Source: Cyprinodon diabolis
Taxonomy: Eukaryota > Chordata > Actinopteri > Cyprinodontiformes > Cyprinodontidae
Assembly (NCBI GenBank): GCA_030533445.1
Contig: CM060072.1
Span: 12,863,875-12,927,874 of the forward strand
DNA: 64,000 nucleotides
Reading direction: 5' to 3'
Position numbers and translations under genes: made by a program. Shown piece by piece: positions 11,503 to 23,199 of this stretch. The notes beneath the pieces are model-generated. The model was given only the letters and a program-made list of their open reading frames with translations, had not been told where the DNA came from and did no database searches. Within the stretch, counting starts at the first letter, position 1. The number at the start of each line of letters is the position of its first letter.

Positions 11503-11904
11503 TTAGAGTTGTCTTAGTCTAAGTTCTGCAGTAAATATGTTTCTTTTCTTTTTCCTGATAAAAAAAGAAAATACAAATAAAAATTTGTTTTTGTCCATTC
11601 TCAGGCGTCCCGAGAATCGCCCCCCTGAGAGTCTTCTCCGAAGATGTTTCCTGGTGCCGTTCCTGAACGTCACCCCCAGGAAGGCGTAGAGGACCGGGTC
11701 CAGGCAGCAGCTAAAACAGGCCAACGCCTGGGAGAGAGAGAGCCAAGTGCCCACTCGGTGCCAGGCTTCACAGAAGGGTGTCCAGGACGAAGCAACCAGC
11801 ATCAGGCTGGCCATGTGGACCGTGCACTGATGTGCACAGGAAGCCTCAAAGCGCCAGCTGTTCAACACTCTCTGGGCCCAGAATGGAAGCGTCACCTCGT
11901 TCAG
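11503..11904 (-). pseudogene. Chemokine-receptor-like GPCR pseudogene (helix 2/loop 1 joined to helix 7)
   Basis: The minus frame has no ATG at its left end. It reads NEVTLPFWA, which matches the TLPFWA end of helix 2 characteristic of chemokine receptors, then WRFEASCA, like the W-x-F extracellular loop 1 and helix 3 cysteine. Within about 25 residues it passes to FCEAWHRVGTW (extracellular loop 3 with a cysteine), and then SQALACFSCCLDPVLYAFLG and VTFRN, a helix 7 with a DPxxY motif and the start of the cytoplasmic tail. Helices 3-6 are therefore missing; a normal receptor is about 350 residues, and this frame has about 133. The DPxxY form differs from the usual NPxxY of chemokine receptors. 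I read this as a decayed, internally deleted receptor gene; the exact subtype cannot be named. Direct repeats start just upstream. Confidence 0.5.
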
Positions 11905-11920
11905 GTTTACCTCAGGCAGA

Positions 11921-12488
11921 CGACCTGAAGGTTTGGGATGCTTGCCTAGGGGTCGTTGGACGCGGACGAGGGGGAGTGGTGGTGGTAGAGGCCCCTACTG
12001 GCACTATCAGACATATAACTAAACACTTACTTTTATTATATGTTATTAAGTATTAATAATACACACACTACACAGGAATCTCACTATTATGACCCTGCAC
12101 TAACCTGTTATTGCTTACCCTAGGTCACATCACGTTAAGCAAAACACTATGACCAATCTGCATAAAATTTACCCCAAATCCCCACCCAACGTTAAAATAT
12201 GACAGCCCCTTTTACCCTAAAATCCAACAATTTGGACCAAAACTCACCAAAAATAAATTAACTAAAACTCAACCACACCACATCAAAGGATAAAATATAC
12301 ACTCAATATTAAACACCCCAAAACCCACCCACCATCTGATCCCAAACAACAGCATGAGCCAAATAGAAGACACCAGAATACTAGAGTGTTAAGGCACATG
12401 ACCTCAAGGTTTGGGACCCTTGCTTAGGGGCCAGTGGACGGGAAAGAGGAGGAGTAGTGGTGGAAGCCCCTGCTGGCACTGTGCTGTA
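11921..12488 (+). repeat. Direct repeat pair of about 85 bp
   Basis: Positions 11921-12005 and 12401-12488 both read GACCT[GC]AAGGTTTGGGA, then CTTGC.TAGGGG, GGACG, GAGTGGTGG and GCCCCT.CTGGCACT. Identity is about 80-85% by eye. They flank a ~400-bp stretch that is very poor in G on the plus strand. Confidence 0.7.
12060..12360 (+). other. G-depleted, A/C-rich tract
   Basis: This stretch between the two direct repeats has long runs of A and C with very few G. Examples are ACCCCAAATCCCCACCCAAC and AAACACCCCAAAACCCACCC. It codes for nothing recognisable. Confidence 0.7.
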
Positions 12489-12594
12489 GACCTGGCTCTC
12501 TTTGTCCAAGGATCCCGTTCTATGTGCTTTGTTTGACCTTTTTTTGGTAATTTGCAAATGCCTTCCGCCCCATTTTCTGCAAATGGGACAGAAG

Positions 12595-12860
12595 AGATTG
12601 GGGTCCCCTCTCTGACTGCTCAGGATGCGATGGGGTCCTTTGGATCCCTCTAAGAATGTGTGAGGGCCGGACCCCTCTCCGACTGCCTGGGACGTGGCGG
12701 GGTCCAACTGACCCCTCTCGGACGTGGGGTGGGGGTGCTAGACCGCGGGGTCTGGGAGGCCTCTCTAAGAATGCATGAGGACCAAATCCCCCTCCAACCA
12801 CTTGGGACATTGCAGGTTTGGCGGACCCCTCTCTGACTGCTCGGGACGCAGCAGGGTTAA
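12595..12860. repeat. Degenerate GC-rich tandem repeat
   Basis: The phrase CCCCTCTC[TC]GACTGC[TC] followed by GGGAC recurs at least three times (about 12607, 12671 and 12825). Intervening text such as GGGGTCC also varies. The spacing is irregular (roughly 40-150 bases), so it is an eroded minisatellite rather than a clean array. Confidence 0.5.
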
Positions 12861-13539
12861 GAGTGGGGCTATAATGTATCGGTTGTTTTGAAGAAAAAAT
12901 GAACTACATTTACAGTAATACCTGTTTAAACATGGCGCATAATTTAGTTGCAGCAGATTAAACAGCATCTTTCCTTCTTAGTTCCAGTTCAGTTTAACTT
13001 TAAAGTAAAAAAAAAATAGAATGCCTTAGTGTTAGTGTACTGTACAAATGAATCAGTGAATTAAATCACATTTATTACTCTTAGAATGTTCATATCATTA
13101 TATACATGCAAAGATAAGCCTCCTTAGGGTAAAAATGTCAATTATTAAAAGCCCAGTAGACATAAACAGTGGACCGTATCCTTTATGTTTATCAATGCTG
13201 GCTTGTTGAATGCATTTGCATAATGTACAGGTACTTCAGCATACAGAATTTGCTGACTTGCTTTATAACTCCCCCTTCTTGAGGTCAGTGCTCTCTTTTT
13301 GATCATATAACTTTCTCCAAATCGTGGTAGCATTTCTGCTGCACTTGTTCCATAATTATTACTGATTGGACTCAAAAAAGTGACTTTAATTAACAAGAGT
13401 TGAGAAGAAGTAAGGCGAAGGGCACGGCATGACGATGGGGGATGGGGCAAGAAGTCTTTTATGCTTTTAAGCAGGTGTTGTGGGGACAGAGGAGAGAGCC
13501 CAAATTAGCCTTATAATAGGCAGATCTGCCAGCTGTCCA

Positions 13540-14260
13540 TTTAAGCTTCTTGTGTCCCTAAAGTCATTCCTTTATGTCAAGATCAGTGACTTTAAATGTG
13601 ATTTGGGAGGGAACCAGAAAATCCATGATTGCTGTTATAGCTCTATGTGTGATCCTTAAGGTTGAAGCTGCAGGCATCCTGAGATTTGGTCTGATTAGCC
13701 AGGCTGTTCAAAGATTACTTCAGGTATACACCCTCCGTGCCTCACTTTTATTAGAGCCATAGGGGTCTTTGCTGTGATTCATGTGAATAAATGAAGTGTT
13801 TAAATGATTTATGATTGATTTAGTGGAGATGGAGGTTTCTGCAACACATAACAGCATCCGCAGGCCATCTTCAACTCTGATCGTTTATCATCGCATGGCC
13901 TTTTATGACAAAAGATATTCCAAAGGACAAAATGTGCATCTAGATATTAGATTGGGTATAGCTGCTGCTTTTATTAGAAAAATAAATACAATTAGTAAAT
14001 GGTTTTGATATTTGAAAACATTTATTTCTGGTTCTACAAAATGTAAATGTAAACACAAAATATTTTCAAATCCCTTATTTAACCTCCAATTATTTGATGT
14101 AAAACCTTTCTCTTAAAGTGCCCCAACCCTTTTTCTTTTTACTTTGGCAGGGAGTTGTTTACATGGACATAATCATTCAAAATAAAAGGGCTGTGTGACA
14201 GCCATTCCTCCTGCCACATATTCAAACACTAATCCTTTATGGTAAATGTTTTCCATAATC
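13540..14260. promoter_or_regulatory. Candidate conserved non-coding block
   Basis: This is unique, high-complexity, non-repetitive sequence within a repeat-rich gene desert, with homeodomain- and TALE-like sites. At 13640-13960 there are TGATTAGCC and GCATGGCCTTTTATGAC. At 14160-14240 the run GTTTACATGGACATAATCAT is followed by GGGCTGTGTGACAGCC. The open frames across it lack coding signatures. This is a suggestion from texture only; conservation cannot be assessed here. Confidence 0.25.
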
Positions 14261-14469
14261 TTTCTTAAAATGACTTTGTATATTGATTAGTAAATTTTCC
14301 ATTTTTTAGTATTTTTTTATAGCTTTGCTTTTCAGTTAATAATTTGAAGTGCATATACGTAGTTAACTTTTTAGTTTGCTGTACTTTGGCTAACATAGTA
14401 AGGAGGGATTTCTCTTTTGTCTGAGTTGCCAGTTTCCTTTGGAGCTGCTGCTGAAAGGACAACAAAGAG

Positions 14470-17400
14470 ATAACAAAGGCATAACCTCCTCTGTGGTACC
14501 ACCAGTTATTTATTTTGTGGAGGGGAAATGTGTTTGTTTAGTTTAATATAATCTTTAACTCTTCTTTTAAGGTGCCTCCTATTCATTCCAACAGCTCCTG
14601 TCTTAACTGTGGCCTGACCCAAGATTGCCGCCCTCTAGGCACGTCGGCCTCAGTGCCGACAGCATCCAATGAGGCATCTACGTATATAATGGCTATGATT
14701 GTTACTCTCCAAACTGCAACAATCTAAATTAACTGGCAGCTTTTAATCCACAACATGCTGCCCATTGCATGCTGGGAAATGAACTTCAACTGCCCCAAAA
14801 CACTACCATTTTGAGGAAAATTTGTCTCAAATGGACTCTGGTTTATAGTTGATCACAGGTACTTACATGTTTAATCTGTTTGCAGCTATTGTAAGGACTT
14901 TTTAGTTTTGTGTTCATTTGTTTTTTTTATTAGCTAAATTTTCAGTTGAAGGCAGAGATTTCCATTGTTTATGAAATCAGAATTAAAACTCCTTAAGAGA
15001 ATAGGCATTAGCCTCAAGAAGCTATCATTACTAGCTTCAAACAACAAAGGCAGGATTTCCTTAAAAGGAGCCAACAACAGGTGGTTTACTTTTGAAGGAC
15101 GGTTCTACCCTTAAAGTGACAAAAGTTGACATAAGTGCGCATAAACTGGTTCACATGGAAGTATATAACAATCTACAGACGCATAAAATGCAAGCCACAA
15201 TTGCAGAGAAGAACTACAGTATATACTCATGCTTGTAAAATATTGGACGGCTCATGGTATTGAATCTGCTTGCATAAAAATGTCAACATTTTTTGGAGAG
15301 CAGTTTACGTGCACATCTCTGAAACAAAAATGCTTGCATCAGTATTTTTTATGGGTGTGCGTTTGGCAGATTTCTGTCTTCATATTAATCTAAACAGCAT
15401 CCACTTGAACATTTGTTACCTGACTTGGCACGAGTAAAGAATATGGGGCGGCAGTTCTGGGCAGCACAGAATTTTTTCTATCTCATCTTACAACGCAAGA
15501 TCAGTAAGAACGCTGACTCTGTGGCTTAATTATGCAAAGCTATAACTCCTCAGCCACACCCAAAATTCACCTCTAGTCCATTTTGGACTCTCAGAACAAT
15601 GGGAACCAACCCACTTCCACACAAGCAGTGATGTAAAACTTCTGGAGTCGTTTTTGGGGAAATATGACATAGAAGTACTTCCACATGTCAGAGTGCTTTT
15701 GTTCTTAGAAAAAAACAGTGAAAGTGAACACACCTCATAATTACTTGAATATAAGGCCATATGAACAATGCGTTTGGATATTTCTTACTATTCGAAACAA
15801 ATTCTAAAATCAAAGACTTTTTGTTGATTGAAAGAAAATTAATTTTTAAAGTAATTTTAAACAACGATCAGAATTGGGCTCCAGTGCAAACAAGGGGAAG
15901 CAGAGGTTTTATTTGCATGGCAACTTTTTTTGAAAGCATGCAAATAAAAATTTACTTAATTAAAGACTTAAAATCAGTATCAAACTTTAACTATTTTAAA
16001 ATATTAAATACAGAAAACACAAGTACATTTACCAGTGCTGGTTATGTTGTAGCATGTTCACAAGCAGCAAAGAGAGAGTGCTTTCAGTTACATTCTAGCA
16101 ACATGTTTGGCTCCTGTATCAAGTTACAGTAGAACTGTAGTCTATCATGGAGGAGTAAGAGTTGTAACCATAAGTTGTCTTAACTGGAAAATCAATGGTT
16201 GTAAACTGGATTCCTTATATCTTAATAAGTGAAGACAGATAATATTCAATAAGGCCTTAAAAGAAGCTGAGACCTGTTAGAACTGTGAAGTATTTGGTAA
16301 GATAGGTGAGTATACTCTCAGAGGCTGAGGAAGGCACATTGTGATGTGTGGGAGAGATTGCTGACAATGTTTTGTTTCCAACTCCAGGAAGGAAATGAAG
16401 ACAGTGGTGAAGCATTAAAGGGTGGACAGGCAGGTGAGTGATGGTTTCGGTATGTGGAGTGGCCCAAGCAAAAAAGGAGCCGCAAGGAAATTCTATAACA
16501 AGGATCAAGAGATATTTGCCAGCATTTCCAGGAAACAAGGAGGCATGGGCAGGAGATGGCAGGAGAGATGATTTTGGTCTTAAGAACAAGTTTTTTTACT
16601 AGTAAAAACAATCCAGCATCCACTTTATTAGATCCGCTCCTCTGTAATCTCTTTCAGATAGGTTTGGTTGAGCCCCAGCTGCGAGGACTCACCTGCCAGT
16701 CACAGACGAAATCCTGCACAGAGCTCTGTGGATGTGAAACCCTTGAAATTCTTCATAATTTTTCACACTATAACCACAAACTAAAAAACTGGGACATGGG
16801 AGAAAAATCCATAGTTTTTAAAATTGCTGGGAAAAAGAAATCTTACTCCTATTCCCCTTAAATAAAATCTAATGCAACATTTTACTTTTAGAGCCTAACT
16901 GATGGGTAATCATACCTTCCCTTTGAGAAATGACTTCTGTATAAATCCCACTGTTTTAAAAGGGGCTCAGTTGTTTATTATAGAACACTAGCATACAAAC
17001 ACACCAGATAGGTGAGGATAATTTAAAGCAGTTTAGTTATAAATTAGTAGATCTGTCAAAATTAAATGACAAGATGGGGAGTAACAACTTTAATCCACAG
17101 GTTAGGTTTTAGAATATTTTGATATGGTATGATATGACAATTAGTTCTTCACTTTAAAAAAAAATTGGTCCTTTTGAAAAAGTAGCAAGAAGAAACTGAT
17201 GGATGAGAAAACTCATAAAGACTTACAGTATGTATGTATTTTTCCAAAGCCACGTATAAGACACAGTAAACATCTGGGAGAAAGTTTTTGCTTTGTTTCT
17301 AAATGAAATTAAAACTGTACTTTTTGGCTTACATGTAAAGCACTGAGTTGCACATAATTGTGAACATATCCTCCTCCTTCAGCCCAGCCTACTGTTCTAT

Positions 17401-17957
17401 CTTGAATAAGCCTCCTTTTCGTTTTGTTTTTTCAAAACTAAAATCAATCGTTCGTTGTCCAACTGAGCTTGACATATTTGGAGAAGAGGAATGGGCAAAA
17501 AAATCTCTGGCTGTGGGAAACTGATTGAAACAAACCTCAAAGGTTTTACAGCTATAACCAATGGAAGAACATTTGCACCTATTTAGGTTCTCAGTTATGT
17601 GATCGTAATTTGAAAGTGAAATCAAAAACTTTACTAAAATTGACTATTAATTATAAACACAGCTGTTTAGCTATACATTAGCTGTGAATTAGTCTGAGGA
17701 AACATATGCCCTTCTTTCCTACTGTTATTGAATTTGCTACTTGTGTGTGACAAATTACAAACCTGCTCAAAAGTCTCCAAAATACAGCATATCCCTGGTT
17801 AAAAATCTGCACCATGCTGCATGTTAAGGAATTTTGGCAGGTCTGTTTTTAATTGGGGCAATGTTTTATTTTACTGAATCCTTTCTGTGTATTGAAGCAA
17901 TATACAAGCCCAAGTCCAATACATTTCTACAGCATATTTTAGAGCTATCACAATTTT
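14470..17957. other. No gene recognised
   Basis: Moderately AT-rich DNA without recognisable repeats or exons. Frames of 94-123 codons (for example 15761-16132 and 16257-16589) have no domain and no splice context that I can support. Confidence 0.55.
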
Positions 17958-18468
17958 GTTTGATTTTTTTTTTGACGACCCAAATGCAGGGCCGGGAGGC
18001 TGAGGTGAGTTCATGCAGATTTAATGGGATAATCACAGGTAGCAAAAACAGAAATCCAACAATCCAACTTAAAAATGTTAAACTAAACAAGAATCCAAAA
18101 TTCCAACAAAAAAATTAAACACAAACCAGAACCATGGAGACATCAGGGGGAAACAATCACAAGGAGCCAGGGTAAGACAAAGTAAAACGAGGTAAGGTGA
18201 AGTAAGACAGGGAACCAGCACTGAGGAACTGCACAAGGAGCGTATTTATGTGAGACTAAACAAAGACAGGACTAACGAGCAGATTAGGAGCAGGTGTGAA
18301 CAGAGCAGCAAAGGAAGGAGCTAGGGAAAAGGAGACCAACACCAGAGGGCAACAGAGGGAAACAAATAAAAACCTTAGAACTCAGAAAATACAAAAAAAT
18401 AGGAACTAAACCAATAAAACTAGAAAACATGGAGCAAAGTAAAATATAACAGAATCAAGACCATGACA
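17958..18468 (-). mobile_element. LTR, family C (copy 1, truncated)
   Basis: In minus-strand sense it begins TGTCATGGTCTTGATTCTG, passes a TATA-like CATAAATAC and an ATTAAA poly(A)-like signal, and ends near TTTGGGTCGTCA. It is an inverted relative of the copy at 47371-47848, with the same TTTGCTCCATGTTTTCTAG and GTTCCTCAG landmarks. The 3' terminal bases are replaced by a poly(T) tract on the plus strand and no target duplication is found. It is a decayed or truncated solo LTR with no coding content. Confidence 0.7.
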
Positions 18469-20996
18469 AGATTATCATTAATCAAACTGATGTGCACTAA
18501 CAAGAATAAAAAATACAGCAAAAAGACAGATAAAACAGATTAATAGAAAAACTTAACAGAGGCTATTGAGAAAAAAAGGTTTGAAAGAGACCTGAAAGCA
18601 GAGAGTGAAGATGCCTGTCATACATTGAAGGCAACATGTTCCAACATTTGAGGGCCAAAAAGTGTGGTATCTGAGTTTCTGCCTACTTTTTGGGACCATT
18701 AAAAGCAACTAGTCTGCGGTGTGAGAGCAGATAAAAGAGGATAAGGAAGAGGAAAATTAGAGACATAAGGGGGATCATGGTAATTTAGACAATTGTAAGA
18801 AAACAAGTCAAGTCAGGATTGGCTTGATTCAAGCATTTTGGCTAAGCCCAGCCAAAATGATGACTTCAATCTAATAGAAAATCTGCAGAGATGGCTTAAG
18901 TTCCCATATTATTCAAAATTCAAATATTCATTCTAAACATTTTGTAAAAGTCATATGTGTCCTGAAGCCTGTGTATGAGGTTCACAAATGAAAAAATCCA
19001 TTTCACTTTAATCATTGTCATTCTCCACCTCTTAGCTAATGTGTGCTCAAAATGCTTTGTTTGAAAAGCCCTCCCCTAATGATGTCATACAGGGAAATAA
19101 GCTCTTCTGGAGCATTCTGTAGCAACCCGTCGGTCAAGCTCCAGCCTTCATCTAATGTATTATTCTGCACCTCTAGCCACTACCTTTACCAACACTGACT
19201 GTTTGTTATGGTAGCTGGTTGTGAGGGCATGGCTTCGGGAGGATGGAGTGTTGTAAGCCAAAACCGCTCATCTTAGAGGTGCAATAAATGAGGAGGTTTT
19301 TGATACATGCTGTCTGTCTAATCTGAGAGGAATTTTCCTGCACAAATTACAAAAGCATTGTTTGGGGGCCTCATGTTATTATCTTTTATTTTGAAATGTA
19401 GAATAATACAGGATGTTTAAGGTGATGGGGAAAAGATGCCTTACATCCATAGTGTGGGAACTCAAAACCAAAGTCAACTAGTCATAATACCAGCAAAACA
19501 ATCAATCAAACAAAGAAAAAATCAGGTTGGTAACCATACAGTTTGATTGTTTCAAGTAAAGCTCCGCTGCGGGTACACATTGTGTGGTGTTAAAATGTAT
19601 ATGCAATTGCTAATACCTGAACGTATTTTGTGGTTTTTAAATGGGAAAATATTTTTCACAGAAAATATTAATTTTAGTTTTGTCCCATTTTGCTTAGAAG
19701 ATTGGACACTGACAATTTACCTATCACTTGACAGATGGAACCAAATAGAATGTACTGTATTTTCTGAGGGTGATTAATGAATGGTATCTGATAGCTTGAT
19801 TACGGAAGAAAGATATGTGATATGTGATAAACTAGCAACCAAGGACATTAATATGTAGCGACCGATGCAGAATGTGGATAAGGAGACATGTCTAATTGAG
19901 TTATTTAGAGGACGAAACCTTAGACAAAGGCCTTGCAGAACAGCCTGTAGTTTAAATGTATTTGAAATTCTCCAAGAAATTAGATTATTAAGGGAAGGTC
20001 ATACACCATACAGTCTTTTAAGATACCTGTAGGTCTTTCTTTGGAGCACACATAAAAAAAAACAAAAAAAAAAACATTTTAAGCAGTTGTTTGCTATGAT
20101 TTAGTGTGTAAGAAGTAGTTGTCAATGTAGGTGCATGCAAGTAGGAGTATTTTTTCCACTTTGTATGTTTGTATCTTCAAATGCATTACTGCCAGACCCT
20201 AAAGGGATAGAAATGCCAACTCTGACTATATGTACATAAAAAAATATTAACCGGATCGGGTTGTCAAAATCATTCTGATTCTGTGAAAGCCGCTTAAGAT
20301 ATTTTTGACTGACATTTTAACATGACATATTTGAAAATTATCAGCCTTTTTCTATGACTTATCTGCATGTAAAAATAGCTATCATCTCTACTGAAGCAGG
20401 TTTTTCAACCATGGTGGTGCAGTGGTGTGTGTGTGTGTGTGAACTCAACTCTATTTCTGACATTTTGCATTGGAAAAGCTTTCTGGATGGGAAGTGAAAC
20501 GTCTTGGAAACAAAGTCCAGTGCATTGTTTTTTTTTTTTTTTTACTTTTTTTAATACACCCCCTATAGTACTACCACTAGTATTGTGTACTAATATATAT
20601 ACAAAGCTAAGTGGCAGAATGATCTTTGAGGACGCACAGGTGTAACAAAATAACTGTTTGTCCAATCAGGGAGCTTCATAGCTCGTTGGAAAGGTTTCAT
20701 TCTACAGAATCCAATGATATGGACCAATGTGAGATGGACAGCCCCAGGAAATTACAAGCGAGAGTAGCAGAGGTCTTCATGTATTGTGCAGAGGCACAGT
20801 TTCTGAATATGGGCATACTGTAGAACCATAGTACTGTAACAGGAAGGAGCCTTTTTTTCTTCCACACTGTTCACATTTGATCACTGTTGCACTTCATGGA
20901 ATGGAAATGTTCTTTTCACTGCTAAGCTGCTGCTGATTTACTGTCTGAAAGCTGTACAAAAAGAAATTTCGTTTTGCATGCAGTCCGGTATACAAA
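18469..20996. other. Intergenic with faint repeat remnants
   Basis: At about 18595-18790 the text ATGTTCCAACATTTGAGGGCC and GGTGTGAGAGCAGATAAAAG recalls the 3' part of a dispersed fish retroposon, but it is too diverged to place. At 20445-20520, AAGCTTTCTGGATGGGAAGTG and AAACGTCTTGGAAACAAAG resemble another dispersed repeat. A (TG)n run lies at about 20425-20440 and a T17 run near 20530. No gene is recognised. Confidence 0.4.
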
Positions 20997-21001
20997 ATAA
21001 C

Positions 21002-21292
21002 TGTTAGGATCCGGGGCTTTGCCCACCAGAGGGCGCCATGGATCCATGCCTGGGGAGCTTGGACTCAGCATAGACAGCTGTTTTCCATTCTGCTGATTAA
21101 GGAAGCTTTCCCTATATAAGCTGAGTGTGACCTCCCCTCTGAGCTGGATTGTTGTCCTTTCTGTGCCACCATGCCTGTCTGAACCTGAGAACCTGCAGAA
21201 CCCTGTGGTTTCCAATAAATATTGGACCTTTTAATCCTCCCTCTGTGTCTGTGAGTCTGCATTTGGGCTAGTAAAACCATCGCATCATGACA
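21002..21292 (+). mobile_element. Solo LTR, family D (Tf1/sushi-like)
   Basis: The 291-bp element begins TGTTAGGATCC and ends GCATCATGACA. It is flanked by perfect 5-bp duplications ATAAC at 20997-21001 and 21293-21297. It has a TATA box (TATATAAG, 21113-21120), a probable transcription start about 30 bases later around GAGCTGGATTGTTG (21141), and AATAAA at 21214-21219. The same architecture and both ends match the LTRs of the complete element at 30110-31915, so it belongs to the same family with diverged internal sequence. No internal region remains. Confidence 0.85.
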
Positions 21293-21297
21293 ATAAC

Positions 21298-22117
21298 GAT
21301 AACAGATGTCTAAGTCCTTAGCTGAATAATAATCATTGGTTGAATGTATTCCAGAAACATTCATGATTCTTGGCACTAGTGCTGGTTTGATTCGTCATTC
21401 AACACACCTGTCAACCCCACCCCGTTTCCAATCAGCCTCAATCAGATTCACCTGCTTACAGTGACTAAATAACCAGCTATCAGACCAGTCAATAGTGCCA
21501 GATTATTATGAGCCATCGGTGAGTTTAGTCCATTATTTCTATCTGCACTCTGTTTTCTGGTCATTCCAGAAACTGACTTCCGACAATATTTTCCGACAAA
21601 ACACAGCTAAAGTAGGACAGATTTTAGGTGCTTTGCTTGGTTTGCTGTTGTTTGTGAGGAATTTGTTTTGTGGTCAGCTGATTAGAGTTCTGCTAATGAG
21701 TCTTACTTCAGCAAATTCAGTGTCTTATTGGCTTTTATTAGCAATGCATCTTTCGACTTTCCATGTGTTGTTGAAAACAGGCCCACAAAAATACAAACTG
21801 GGTCATAAATGGGATTCATCCTGTACCTGGTTGGTTGTTGACTTCAAGCTCTTGTTTCATTTGTCTCCATTGTTCTGTCCTTGGACAGAACAAGGCTTTT
21901 GGCTGTCAGATGTGGTGTTGATGGACAGCAGCTGGTTTCTCTTAATCTGCCCCAGAGCAGCAGTGGCTACTGAGTAGCTCACAATCATCAGAGTTTGAAT
22001 ATGTCTGATTCTGTTCTTGACATAACCCTCTCCATTGATCTGGGCTTGGGACCAGTACCAGAAGCAGACAGAGCTGTGGACCCTGGAGGCAGGATTATTA
22101 TGTCTGGATGTGGATGT
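21298..22117. other. Intergenic, uncertain retroelement remnant
   Basis: 21365-21540 reads CAACACACCTGTCAACC, ATCAGCCTCAATCAG and TGCCAGATTATTATGAGCC followed by a donor-like GTGAGT, a texture typical of fish LTRs, but no ends were found. A perfect 24-bp palindrome (arms TTGTTCTGTCC) lies at 21870-21893. The 160-codon frame at 21495-21977 has hydrophobic stretches but no recognisable domain, and I do not call it a gene. Confidence 0.35.
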
Positions 22118-22282
22118 GTGTGTGGGAGTGTGCATGGTTTTATGTTTTCATGTGTATTTCTGTTGCCACGTGACAGACCTGTGACCTGTCTAATGATTAC
22201 TTCGCCTTCACCCATAGACTGTCGGAGATAGGCACTGGCTCCACCGTGATTCCCGATAGAATAAGCAGAAGATGTATGGATA
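22118..22282 (+). repeat. SINE/LINE-tail remnant
   Basis: A diverged copy of the 3' body of the (TGGA)n-tailed SINE. It reads GTGTGGGAGTGTGCATGG, GACAGACCTGTGACCTGTC, GGAGATAGGCACTGGCTCC and ends AAGCAGAAGATGTATGGA. The tRNA-like head is missing. Confidence 0.6.
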
Positions 22283-22574
22283 TCAAAAACAAAAGTATCA
22301 CACATGATCTTTTTATTTATTTTTTTCATTTGTACAAATGATCATGTCCTGCACTAACAAAACACTGACTATTCAGTGTATTTGCTCTCTTTTTTTTTTT
22401 TTTTTTCACGAGGGTGGGGTATCATCATCATCAACTGAAGCTCCTCCATTTTGCGGACTTGGTGTGACATGGTGTGAACACTGCATCTGAAATGCAGGGC
22501 TGTGTCTTGCAGAAATCACCGCAGACACCACACTCAGCCTAAATGCTCCTTTAGGGCCGGACTATGAGAAAAAT

Positions 22575-23180
22575 ACATATATAATGAGAATAAAGTCATA
22601 AGATTACAATGTTATTCTCATAATATTACCAGAAAAAAATAATATTATTGTGAGATTAAACCTTTTAGCCCATTAGCATCAGTTTATAATTATGTTTCAC
22701 AAACAGAGCTCAGATTGCTGTGAGGTAGTTTGGTTGTGCTGGTCAGATATTGCTTGAGGATTTCTTTTCTGAAAGGAAAAATAATCTGGCCACTTTATTT
22801 TATCATGAATTTATTCATTAAACACTTTGATTTTATCTTCATAATATTAGCGCAAGAGTTCTCATTAAATAATAATGACAAAATTATCGTAATATTACAG
22901 CTTTTATTTCATAATACTTTATTAATCTGCTAATTTCATGACTTTATGCTCGTAATATTATGTCTAATCATCTAATATTACAACTTTATTCTTAAAATAT
23001 TATGATATGGATAACATTAGAACTTTATCCTCACAATATTATAACTTTATTCTCGTAATATTATGACTTTTTCTCATCATATTACAACTTTATATTGTTA
23101 TGTCTTGATTTTTTTTATAATAAAATGAATTTACTCTTGTAATTCTACCATGCCTACATTATTCTCATAATATTTCCAAA
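22575..23180. repeat. AT-rich inverted and tandem repeat (TAATATTATGACTTTATTCTC unit)
   Basis: From about 22915 to 23180 a 21-23-bp unit of the form AATATTA[TC][GA]ACTTTATTCTCG recurs imperfectly about ten times. At 22575-22640 the same motif is present in the opposite orientation (GAGAATAAAGTCATAAGATT), so the block has an inverted-repeat layout with a unique ~270-bp centre. It could be a decayed palindromic satellite or MITE. Confidence 0.6.
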
Positions 23181-23199
23181 CTAGAGGTGGCATGACACA

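Noticed and set aside
17958..18468. Target duplication for family C copy 1
   Set aside because: The right flank AGATT has no match on the left, where the terminus is replaced by a T-run, so no duplication is claimed.
21495..21977. 160-codon plus-strand frame with hydrophobic stretches
   Set aside because: No recognisable domain, no splice context, and the texture suggests retroelement debris. Hydrophobicity is common in T-rich frames.
22575..23180. CRISPR-like array because of regularly spaced AT-rich repeats
   Set aside because: The repeats are contiguous and degenerate without distinct spacers, and the context is vertebrate nuclear DNA.
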